Shown: positions 1-8,954 of the stretch, piece after piece
How positions within the stretch are numbered: the stretch's first letter is position 1
How the letters are laid out: every line of letters begins with the position of its first letter
Source: JBOICV01 sp050740255
Lineage (GTDB): Bacteria > Pseudomonadota > Gammaproteobacteria > Nevskiales > JBOICV01
Length of the DNA: 10,145 nucleotides
NCBI GenBank assembly: GCA_050740255.1
Contig: JBOICV010000162.1
Span: 1-10,145, forward strand
Direction: 5' to 3'
Program-made: the position numbers and the translations under genes
Notes under the pieces: generated by a model
The model's database searches: none
Told to the model about the DNA's origin: nothing
Seen by the model: only the letters and a program-made list of their open reading frames with translations

Positions 1-981
1 GTCGAACAGCGCGTCGACGGCCTCCTGAAGCATGCGCTTCTCGTTGCGCAGGATGACCTCGGGCGCCTTGATGTCCATCAGCTTCTTGAGCCGGTTGTTG
101 CGGTTGATGACCCGGCGGTAGAGGTCGTTCAGGTCCGAGGTCGCGAAGCGACCGCCCTCGAGGGGCACCAGCGGACGTAGATCGGGCGGCAACACCGGGA
201 TCACTTCGAGGATCATCCACGCTGGGCGATTGCCGCTGTGGCGGAACGCCTCGACAATGCGCAGGCGCTTGAGCGTCTCCTTCTTGCGCTGCACCGAGGT
301 CTCGATCTTGGCCTTGGCGCGCAGCTCGGCCTGCAGCTCCTCCAGGTCGAGCTCGCCGAGCAGATCGCGGATCGCCTCTGCGCCCATCCGCGCCTTGAGC
401 CCCGAGTCGGGCTGCTCGTCCATCACCTCGTTGTACTGATCCTCGGTGATGATCTCCCGCTTCTTGAACCCGGTCTTGCCCGCGTCGATCACCACGTAGG
501 ATTCGTAGTAGAGGATGCGCTCCAGGTCACGGATGCTCATGTCGAGTAGGTGGCCGATGCGCGAGGGCACACCCTTGAAGAACCAGATGTGGGAGACCGG
601 CACGGCCAGCTCGATGTGGCCGAGACGCTCGCGCCGAACCTTGGCCTGCGTGACCTCGACGCCGCAGCGGTCGCAGATCACGCCGCGGTAGCGGATGCGC
701 TTGTACTTGCCGCAGTTGCACTCCCAGTCCTTGACCGGGCCGAAGATCTTCTCGCAGAACAGACCGTCCTTCTCGGGCTTGAAGGAGCGGTAGTTGATGG
801 TCTCGGGCTTGGTCACCTCGCCGTGCGACCAGCTGCGGATGACGTCCGGGGAGGCCAGTCGGATCCGGATGGAGTTGAAGGCGGCCCGGCGTCGCTGCTC
901 GTGCTCTTCGAGCCGACTCAATCCCAGCTTGCCTGCGGCCACGCTCAGCGTCGACTGCAGATCCGTTTCCTGAATCATCAT
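1..981 (-). CDS. rpoC: RNA polymerase subunit beta' (RpoC), N-terminal part, cut by the window edge
   Basis: This is the start of the largest catalytic subunit of RNA polymerase; 327 codons are present and the frame runs open off the left edge. The N-terminal zinc-binding site is visible as Cys88, Cys90, Cys103 and Cys106 (C-x1-C-x12-C-x2-C). Further on, [11 protein letters not shown] (lid/rudder approach), [15 protein letters not shown] and NRNNRLKK are conserved clamp motifs. The start is the ATG at 979-981 or the adjacent ATG at 976-978; AAGGAG lies 3 or 6 bases upstream, so the second ATG is better spaced. It lies 80 bases after rpoB and is presumably cotranscribed with it. The sequence before the zinc site is about 18 residues longer than in E. 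coli. Features such as [36 protein letters not shown] and [19 protein letters not shown] are unlike gammaproteobacterial RpoC as I remember it. Identity is certain; its taxonomic origin is questioned in the findings. Confidence 0.98.
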   Translation of the reverse strand, partial: [327 protein letters not shown]

Positions 982-995
982 GTTCTCCTTAAGTC

Positions 996-1020
996 CGCGC
1001 CGGAGGACCGAGCCGGCGCG
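996..1020 (-). other. hairpin in the rpoB-rpoC spacer
   Basis: A perfect 8-bp inverted repeat (CGCGCCGG / CCGGCGCG) with a 9-base loop lies in the 80-base gap between rpoB and rpoC, just upstream of the rpoC Shine-Dalgarno AAGGAG at 985-990. No T-run follows it in the transcribed direction, so it is not an intrinsic terminator. It could be an mRNA processing or stability structure, or could influence rpoC translation; this role is inference only. Confidence 0.5.
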
Positions 1021-1061
1021 CAGGCGGCACTCCCGCGCGTGGCCGGACACTCAGTCGCGGA

Positions 1062-5201
<4,140 letters not shown>

Positions 5202-5245
5202 CGTGATGCTCTCCGGTATCAATTACTGCAGGTACTGCATGCGTT

Positions 5246-5286
5246 CAAAACAAACGGCGACAGGCCGGGGACTTGCGTCCCCAGCC
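5246..5286 (-). terminator. rplL-rpoB attenuator-like hairpin
   Basis: In the transcribed direction, GGCTGGGGAC and GTCCCCGGCC form a 10-bp stem with one G-U pair, closed by a GCAA tetraloop (5263-5286). A T-rich stretch (GTTTGTTTTG, 5246-5255) begins 7 bases after the stem. It starts 36 bases after the rplL stop, in the 121-base rplL-rpoB gap. In E. coli this gap holds a partial terminator that lets only a fraction of polymerases proceed into rpoBC, which fits the large excess of L7/L12 over polymerase. The spacer between stem and T-tract is too long for a strong terminator, so partial attenuation or RNA processing is the more likely role. Confidence 0.55.
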
Positions 5287-5322
5287 AGCGCCTGACTTGC
5301 TTGCTGCAAGAGGAGCAAGGTC

Positions 5323-5709
5323 TTATTTCAACTCGACCGTAGCGCCCGCTTCTTCCAGCTTCTTCTTCATCGCCTCGGCCTCGGCCTTGGCTACGCCTTC
5401 CTTCACGGTCTGGGGCGCGCCTTCAACCATGTCCTTGGCCTCTTTCAGGCCCAGGCTGGTCAGTTCACGCACCGCCTTGATGACGTTGACTTTGCGGGCT
5501 GCGTCCACCGTGGTCATGACCACGTTGAACTCAGTCTTCTCGGCGACGACCGGAGCGGCCGCAGCACCACCGGCGGCGGCAACGGCCACCGGCGCAGCGG
5601 CGGACACGCCGAACTTGTCTTCCATCATCTTGACCAGCTCGACCACATCCATCACGGACATGGCGGAAATGGCGTTCAGTACTTCTTCTTTGCTAGCAAC
5701 TGCTGACAT
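5323..5709 (-). CDS. rplL: 50S ribosomal protein L7/L12
   Basis: Acidic stalk protein of the large ribosomal subunit, 128 residues (E. coli 121), which binds L10 as dimers and recruits GTPase factors such as EF-Tu and EF-G. The N-terminal dimerisation/L10-binding part shows SAMSVMDVVELVKMMEDKFG (about residues 15-34). An Ala/Val/Gly-rich hinge (about 36-55) follows, then a C-terminal factor-binding domain with EKTEFNVVM, KVNVIKAVRELTSLGLKEAK and ALKK-like MKKKLEEAGATVELK. The start is well supported: AGGAG lies 10 bases before the ATG. It follows rplJ after 63 bases, with a small hairpin just after the rplJ stop, and is presumably cotranscribed and coregulated with it. Confidence 0.98.
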   Translation of the reverse strand: MSAVASKEEVLNAISAMSVMDVVELVKMMEDKFGVSAAAPVAVAAAGGAAAAPVVAEKTEFNVVMTTVDAARKVNVIKAVRELTSLGLKEAKDMVEGAPQTVKEGVAKAEAEAMKKKLEEAGATVELK

Positions 5710-5772
5710 GATTCACTCCTAAACTCGTAAATGACTTTGCGAATATCCAATGCGCTCTCGCCGGACTGGCGA

Positions 5773-6297
5773 TTACGCGGCCTGTTTCTGATCGCGGACC
5801 GCAGCCACCGCGCGCGTCACTTTGGTCGGCACCTCGTTGAAGAGGCGAGCCAGCTTGACGATCGGCGCCTGCATCACGCCCATGAGCATGGACAGCGCCT
5901 GATCGCGCGTCGGCAGGCTGGCCAATTTCTCGATTTCGCTCCCCGGCAACATCTTGCCGCTGACCGAAAACGCCTTGACCGCCAGCTTTTCATGCTGCTT
6001 GGCGAAGTCCCGCATGACGCGGGCCGCCGCACCCGGATCCTCAAGCGACAGCCCGAGAATCAGCGGACCCTTCAGGGCCTGCTCCAGGCACTCGAACTCA
6101 GTGCCCTTGAAGGCGCGTTTGGCGAGCGTGTTCTTCACTACACGCAGGTAAGTCCCAGCTTTATGGGCCTTGCCGCGCAGCTCCGACAGCTCGCCGGCGG
6201 TGAGTCCACGGTATTCCGCCACCACGGCCGAATGGGCCTTGGCAGCGACCGCGCTCACCTCCGCGACCAGGGCTTTCTTGTCTTCCAGTGTCAACAC
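5773..6297 (-). CDS. rplJ: 50S ribosomal protein L10
   Basis: Stalk-base protein, 174 residues (E. coli 165), which anchors L7/L12 dimers to the 23S rRNA and represses its own operon by binding the mRNA leader. After the start the protein reads LTLEDKKALVAEVSAVA, aligning with the family opening. VVKNTLAKRAFKGTEFECL, GPLILGLSLEDPGAAARVM and DFAKQHEKLAVKA are recognisable L10 core segments, and the C-terminal helix binds L7/L12. I chose GTG at 6295-6297: AGGAGG lies 10 bases upstream, and a start at the in-frame ATG at 6373-6375 would add 26 residues with no family similarity encoded from the structured leader. A TTG directly after the GTG is a less likely alternative. A non-ATG start is consistent with translational control. 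Confidence 0.95.
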   Translation of the reverse strand: MLTLEDKKALVAEVSAVAAKAHSAVVAEYRGLTAGELSELRGKAHKAGTYLRVVKNTLAKRAFKGTEFECLEQALKGPLILGLSLEDPGAAARVMRDFAKQHEKLAVKAFSVSGKMLPGSEIEKLASLPTRDQALSMLMGVMQAPIVKLARLFNEVPTKVTRAVAAVRDQKQAA

Positions 6298-6304
6298 TTT
6301 TCGA

Positions 6305-6318
6305 CAACCTCCTGGTTG
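6305..6318 (-). promoter_or_regulatory. small hairpin covering the rplJ Shine-Dalgarno
   Basis: In the mRNA, CAACC and GGTTG can pair around an AGGA loop, placing the rplJ Shine-Dalgarno AGGAGG (6308-6313) in the loop and 3' arm of a 5-bp stem. This would reduce ribosome access until melted, which fits the translational autoregulation known for rplJ. The stem is short, so its stability in vivo is uncertain. Confidence 0.4.
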
Positions 6319-6424
6319 GCTTGACGACACACCCCAATCCTTTCGGATCGAGGACCTGTACCACGGTGCCGTCACCTATTGGCTTCGCACACCGTCTGCG
6401 TATGCGGCCTTGCGGCCTTTAAAT

Positions 6425-6447
6425 GTCGCGGCTAAAGCCGCTCCTAC
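6425..6447 (-). repeat. REP-type palindrome with GTAG head (singlet)
   Basis: On the minus strand the element begins GTAGGAGCGGCTTTAGCCGC and ends GAC, with the inner palindrome GCGGCTTTAGCCGC. This is the familiar short intergenic REP pattern (GTAG head followed by an imperfect hairpin) scattered in Pseudomonas and Xanthomonadales genomes, usually mobilised in trans by a RAYT transposase. It shares head and layout with the doublet at 7708-7754. It is flanked by CGTATG (6399-6404) and CATACG (6447-6452), a 6-bp pair that could close an outer helix. No RAYT gene is present in this window. Confidence 0.75.
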
Positions 6448-6513
6448 ATACGGTCTTTGACGGCTCTCGCGTCTTTCGACACGAGAGTCACCAAAATTCA
6501 ATAACCCAAACTA

Positions 6514-7215
6514 CTAAGCGGCTGTTCCGAAGCCGCCCTGATCCACCAAAATGCCGGGGCCCATCGTGCTCGAGATCGTGATCTTCTTGAGAAAAATACC
6601 CTTGGCGCTCGCCGGCCGCGCCTTCAGGAGATCGTGCATCAGCGCCTGCAGATTTTCGGCCAGCGCCTTCTTTTCAAAATCGAGCTTGCCGATCACGACG
6701 TGTACGATGCCGGCCTTGTCGGTGCGGAACTGCACCTGACCGGCCTTGGCGTTTTTCACTGCCTGGGCCACATCGTTGGTGACCGTGCCAACCTTGGGAT
6801 TGGGCATCAAACCCTTCGGTCCGAGAATGGTGCCGAGCTTGCCGACCACCGGCATCGCATCCGGGGTGGCAATCACGAGATCAAAATTGATCACGCCTTT
6901 CTGCACCTGCTCGGCGAGATCGGCCATGCCGACCAGATCGGCGCCGGCATCCTTCGCCTTCTGCGCATTCGCGCCCTGCGTGAACACCGCCACGCGCACG
7001 TTCTTGCCGGTGCCGTGCGGCAGCACGGTGGAGCCGCGCACTACCTGGTCCGACTTCTTGGCGTCAATGCCGAGGTTCACCGCCACGTCCACGCTCTCGC
7101 GGAACTTGGCCGGCGGCACCGATTTCAGAATGGTGATGGCCTCATCCAGCGGATAGGCCTTGCCCGGCTGAATCTTGCCTTCGACCGCTTTGAAACGCTT
7201 GCTCAGTTTCGGCAT
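6514..7215 (-). CDS. rplA: 50S ribosomal protein L1
   Basis: Primary 23S rRNA-binding protein of the mobile L1 stalk, 233 residues (E. coli 234), and translational repressor of the rplK-rplA mRNA. The N-terminal half carries SVDVAVNLGIDAKKSDQVVR and GSTVLPHGTGKNVRVAVF. The central domain includes GADLVG, FDLVIATPDAMPVVGKLGTI and LGPKGLMPNPKVGTVT, the L1 signature. The C-terminal part has GQVQFRTDKAGIVHVVIGK. The start ATG at 7213-7215 lies only 3 bases after the rplK stop, and GGAG within the end of rplK serves as ribosome binding site, so translational coupling to rplK is likely. Confidence 0.98.
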   Translation of the reverse strand: MPKLSKRFKAVEGKIQPGKAYPLDEAITILKSVPPAKFRESVDVAVNLGIDAKKSDQVVRGSTVLPHGTGKNVRVAVFTQGANAQKAKDAGADLVGMADLAEQVQKGVINFDLVIATPDAMPVVGKLGTILGPKGLMPNPKVGTVTNDVAQAVKNAKAGQVQFRTDKAGIVHVVIGKLDFEKKALAENLQALMHDLLKARPASAKGIFLKKITISSTMGPGILVDQGGFGTAA

Positions 7216-7218
7216 GGC

Positions 7219-7650
7219 TTATTTCTCCACCACGTCCAGGCCCATGCTGCGGGCCGAGCCGGAAATGATCTTCACCGCGGCGTCCATGTCGTGCGCGTTC
7301 AAATCGTCCCACTTGATCTTGGCGATCTCTTCGACCTGCTTGCGCGTGACCTTGCCCACCTTCTGGGTGTGCGGCACCGGGCTGCCGGATTCGATCTTGG
7401 CCGCCTTCTTCAGCAAGATGGTCGCCGGCGGCGTCTTGGTGATGAAGGTGAAGCTCTTGTCGCTGTAAACCGTGATGATCACCGGAATCGGCATGCCCGG
7501 TTCCAGTTTCTGGGTCGCGGCGTTGAACTCTTTGCAGAACGCCATGATGTTGACGCCGTGCTGACCCAGCGCGGGGCCGACCGGCGGCGCAGGATTCGCC
7601 TGCGCGGCCTTTACCTGCAGCTTGATATAGGCCGTAACCTTCTTAGCCAT
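7219..7650 (-). CDS. rplK: 50S ribosomal protein L11
   Basis: L11 forms the base of the GTPase-associated centre on 23S rRNA, 143 residues (E. coli 142). The opening MAKKVTAYIKLQVKAAQANP, the segment PAPPVGPALGQHGVNIMAFC, and the C-terminal RNA-binding domain (about residues 75-143, with GKVTRKQVEEIAKIK and GSARSMGLDV) are all typical. AGGAG lies 10 bases before the ATG. An out-of-frame ATG sits only 3 bases after this AGGAG and opens a four-codon frame (7643-7657) overlapping the rplK start. A probable L1 repressor site and a REP doublet lie immediately upstream. It pairs with rplA, as in nearly all bacteria. Confidence 0.98.
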   Translation of the reverse strand: MAKKVTAYIKLQVKAAQANPAPPVGPALGQHGVNIMAFCKEFNAATQKLEPGMPIPVIITVYSDKSFTFITKTPPATILLKKAAKIESGSPVPHTQKVGKVTRKQVEEIAKIKWDDLNAHDMDAAVKIISGSARSMGLDVVEK

Positions 7651-7669
7651 GACTCATTGACTCCTGTGC

Positions 7670-7697
7670 GGGTGCTAGCGCTCGTTGTCGAGCTCCC
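7670..7697 (-). promoter_or_regulatory. probable L1-binding site in the rplK leader
   Basis: In the mRNA, GGG-A-GCTCG and CGAGC-GCTAGCA-CCC form a hairpin: an inner 5-bp stem closed by an ACAA loop, an asymmetric internal loop (A opposite GCUAGCA) and an outer GGG/CCC helix. This two-helix, asymmetric-loop layout resembles the 23S rRNA element that L1 recognises and imitates in the rplK mRNA leader, which lets L1 repress rplK-rplA translation. The site lies 4 bases before the AGGAG of rplK, the expected place. The assignment is by shape and location only. Confidence 0.55.
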
Positions 7698-7707
7698 CAT
7701 CATTTCC

Positions 7708-7754
7708 GTAGCAGTGACTTCAGCCGCGACAATCGCGACTAAAGTCGCTCCTAC
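7708..7754. repeat. REP doublet (inverted pair) overlapping the nusG stop
   Basis: Two 22-base REP units lie head-out in inverted orientation, 3 bases apart. On the minus strand, unit one (7733-7754) begins GTAGGAGCGACTTTAGTCGC. On the plus strand, unit two (7708-7729) begins GTAGCAGTGACTTCAGCCGC. They differ at four positions and each contains an internal palindrome; together they can fold into one long hairpin. Such paired REPs (REPINs/BIMEs) are the usual mobile form. Unit one begins at the last base of the final nusG sense codon, so its GTAG supplies the TAG stop of nusG. Confidence 0.75.
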
Positions 7755-8284
7755 ACTTTCTCTACTTGCGTAAACTCAAGTTCCACCGGAGTGGAACGTC
7801 CGAAAATCGTCACCGCCACCCGCAGGCGGTTCTTCTCGTAGTTGGCCTCTTCCACCACACCGCTGAAATCGGCGAAAGGTCCGTCAACCACGCGCACCGC
7901 CTGACCCGGCTCGAATAGCGTCTTCGGCTTGGGCTTGTCCACGCTCTCTTCGACCTGGCCGAAGATCGCGTCCACTTCCTTCTGCGACAGCGGCGCCGGC
8001 TTGTCGTTGGTGCCGCCAATGAAACCGAGCACCTTGGGCACGTTCTTGACCAGGTGCCAGGTTTCCTCGTTCATCTCCATCTGCACCAGCACATAGCCCG
8101 GGAAGAACTTGCGCTCGGTCTTGCGCTTCTGGCCTTCCTTGATCTCGACCACTTCCTCGGTCGGCACCAGAATCTGGCCGAACTTGTCCTGCATCCCATG
8201 ACGGCGGATGTGGTCTTCAAGCGACTTCTTCACGCTGTTCTCGTATTGCGAGTAAGCGTGCACCACAAACCATTGCATCGTCAT
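7751..8284 (-). CDS. nusG: transcription elongation/termination factor NusG
   Basis: NusG binds the RNA polymerase clamp to suppress pausing and, through its KOW domain, contacts Rho or ribosomal protein S10. With the chosen start it has 177 residues (E. coli 181). The NGN domain (about 3-110) shows WFVVHAYSQYENSV, LVPTEEVVEIKEGQKRKTER and KFFPGYVLVQMEMN. The KOW domain (about 122-177) shows FEPGQAVRVVDGPFADFSG and IFGRSTPVELEF. The start is ambiguous: GTG at 8291-8293, ATG at 8282-8284 and ATG at 8276-8278 are all in frame. I favour 8284, 9 bases after the secE stop, with a weak AAGTGA upstream. The stop codon lies in a REP unit and the protein ends QVEKV, about the normal family length, so no truncation is apparent. 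Confidence 0.96.
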   Translation of the reverse strand: MTMQWFVVHAYSQYENSVKKSLEDHIRRHGMQDKFGQILVPTEEVVEIKEGQKRKTERKFFPGYVLVQMEMNEETWHLVKNVPKVLGFIGGTNDKPAPLSQKEVDAIFGQVEESVDKPKPKTLFEPGQAVRVVDGPFADFSGVVEEANYEKNRLRVAVTIFGRSTPVELEFTQVEKV

Positions 8285-8293
8285 AGCGATCAC

Positions 8294-8680
8294 TTATTCA
8301 CCACGCTGGCCGGTCAATAACTTGACCGACCACAATAAAATGGCATCCAGACCCCACAGCACCAGCGACAGCACCAGCACCACCACGGCGATCATCAGCG
8401 TGGCCTGCATCGTTTCCTTGCGCGTCGGCCAGACCACGCGACGCAGCTCGACGCGCGAGCCCTGCATCGTCAGCCAGCTCTGCTTGCCGAAATTGGTTTG
8501 ATACGCGATCGCAACGGCCGCCACTGCGCCGAGCATCAAGCCACCCCAGCGCAGCAGCAGATTCGCCTGGTTTTCGAAGTAGTAGAAGCCATAGATGCTC
8601 GCGCCCACGACGACGAGCGCGAGCAGCAGCAGCGCGGTGTCGAGGTTCGAACTCCGGGTTTCTACAGTTTCAGCACTCAT
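8294..8680 (-). CDS. secE: preprotein translocase subunit SecE
   Basis: Essential inner-membrane subunit that clamps SecY in the Sec translocon. At 128 residues it is the three-helix gammaproteobacterial form (E. coli 127). Hydrophobic segments run at about 15-35, 41-60 and 91-118, and the conserved amphipathic motif ELRRVVWPTRKET (about 78-90) precedes the last helix. I chose the ATG at 8678-8680, which gives MSAETVE, similar to the E. coli opening MSANTE. An ATG at 8690-8692 would add four residues and touches the base of a strong hairpin. Neither start has a good Shine-Dalgarno; only a weak AAGACAGG precedes the chosen one. It is followed by nusG after 9 bases, as usual. Confidence 0.95.
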   Translation of the reverse strand: MSAETVETRSSNLDTALLLLALVVVGASIYGFYYFENQANLLLRWGGLMLGAVAAVAIAYQTNFGKQSWLTMQGSRVELRRVVWPTRKETMQATLMIAVVVLVLSLVLWGLDAILLWSVKLLTGQRGE

Positions 8681-8693
8681 ACCTGTCTTCATT

Positions 8694-8724
8694 GCCCAAA
8701 AAGTGCTTCCGGCACTTTTCGGGC
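8694..8724 (-). terminator. 13-bp hairpin with T-tract directly before secE
   Basis: In the transcribed direction, GCCCGAAAAGTGC and GCACTTTTTGGGC pair over 13 bp (one G-U) around a CGGAA loop. The core AAAAGTGC-loop-GCACTTTTT looks like an intrinsic terminator of the A-tract/stem/T-tract type. It would end the tuf-tRNA-Trp transcript, but it sits only 13 bases from the secE ATG and leaves no room for a promoter after it. secE must therefore be read through it or start upstream and carry it in the leader. Partial terminator or leader structure are both possible. Confidence 0.5.
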
Positions 8725-8730
8725 TCCTGC

Positions 8731-8762
8731 GGCCAAGTCAAACGCGCGAGTTTGACTTGGCC
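8731..8762. repeat. perfect 13-bp inverted repeat between tRNA-Trp and secE
   Basis: GGCCAAGTCAAAC and GTTTGACTTGGCC form a perfect 13-bp stem around a 6-base loop, 6 bases away from the next hairpin toward secE. No T-tract follows on the minus strand. It could be an RNA processing site for releasing the tRNA, a leader structure for secE, or a DNA operator-like palindrome. The TTGACT inside the arm has no matching -10 box at normal distance, so I do not call a promoter. Confidence 0.6.
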
Positions 8763-8823
8763 TTACGTACGTCCCGGTACTACCTTGCGCACCCTCAAAC
8801 CGCTGACTCTCTAATCCATAAAC

Positions 8824-8899
8824 TGGCAGGGCAGGAGGGTCTCGAACCCCCAACCTGCGGTTTTGGAGACCGCCGCTCTACCAATTGAGCTACTGCCCT
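8824..8899 (-). tRNA. tRNA-Trp (anticodon CCA)
   Basis: A 76-base cloverleaf with the 3' CCA encoded. The acceptor stem pairs AGGGCAG with CTGCCCT, with discriminator G. The D arm is AGCTCAATTGGTAGAGC, the anticodon stem-loop GCGGTCTCCAAAACCGC puts CCA at 8864-8866, and the T arm GGGGGTTCGAGACCCTC has one G-U pair. It lies between tuf and secE, a common position for this tRNA. It follows tuf by 55 bases and is probably cotranscribed with it and released by processing. Confidence 0.98.
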
Positions 8900-8905
8900 C
8901 GATTA

Positions 8906-8944
8906 AAACTTTTGACGAAGCTTTGGACGCTTCGCCGCGTCAAA
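8906..8944 (-). other. hairpin between tuf and tRNA-Trp
   Basis: In the transcribed direction an inner 6-bp stem (CGAAGC/GCTTCG, 7-base loop) is extended, across an unpaired CGCGG on one side, by a 5-bp outer stem TTTGA/TCAAA. AGTTTT follows. It starts 10 bases after the tuf stop and ends 11 bases before the tRNA 5' end. It could be a weak terminator or the 5' leader structure processed away by RNases; because the tRNA follows so closely, a strong terminator would be surprising. Confidence 0.35.
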
Positions 8945-8954
8945 CTATCCGTCC

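Larger units (their letters stand above)
6298..6513 (-). promoter_or_regulatory. structured rplJ leader, probable L10 control region
   Basis: These 216 bases separate rplA from rplJ. In transcribed order they hold a 10-bp stem with a GAAA loop (6464-6487, one G-U pair), a REP palindrome (6425-6447), and a GGCC-GCAA-GGCC hairpin. A 6-bp stem ACGGTG/CACCGT enclosing about 21 bases follows (6363-6368 with 6390-6395), then a small GAAA-capped stem (6336-6349), then the Shine-Dalgarno hairpin. L10, with L7/L12, is known to bind a kink-turn-containing leader upstream of rplJ in many bacteria. I see a compatible series of helices but could not fit the consensus kink-turn with confidence, nor find a convincing promoter. 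Confidence 0.5.

Noticed and set aside
5202..5222. TTG start giving RpoB seven extra residues
   Set aside because: The ATG at 5201 matches the conserved RpoB opening and has the better-spaced Shine-Dalgarno.
6298..6375. Longer rplJ starting at the ATG at 6373-6375
   Set aside because: The 26 extra residues have no L10 similarity and are encoded by the hairpin-rich leader; the GTG at 6297 fits the family start and has AGGAGG upstream.
6634..7773. 379-codon plus-strand frame spanning rplA, rplK and the nusG end
   Set aside because: It is antisense to three conserved ribosomal/transcription genes and their spacer, with a shadow-type His/Arg/Leu composition.
8731..8762. Promoter for secE using TTGACT in the palindrome arm
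   Set aside because: No acceptable -10 hexamer occurs 16-18 bases downstream, and the hexamer is part of a perfect inverted repeat.
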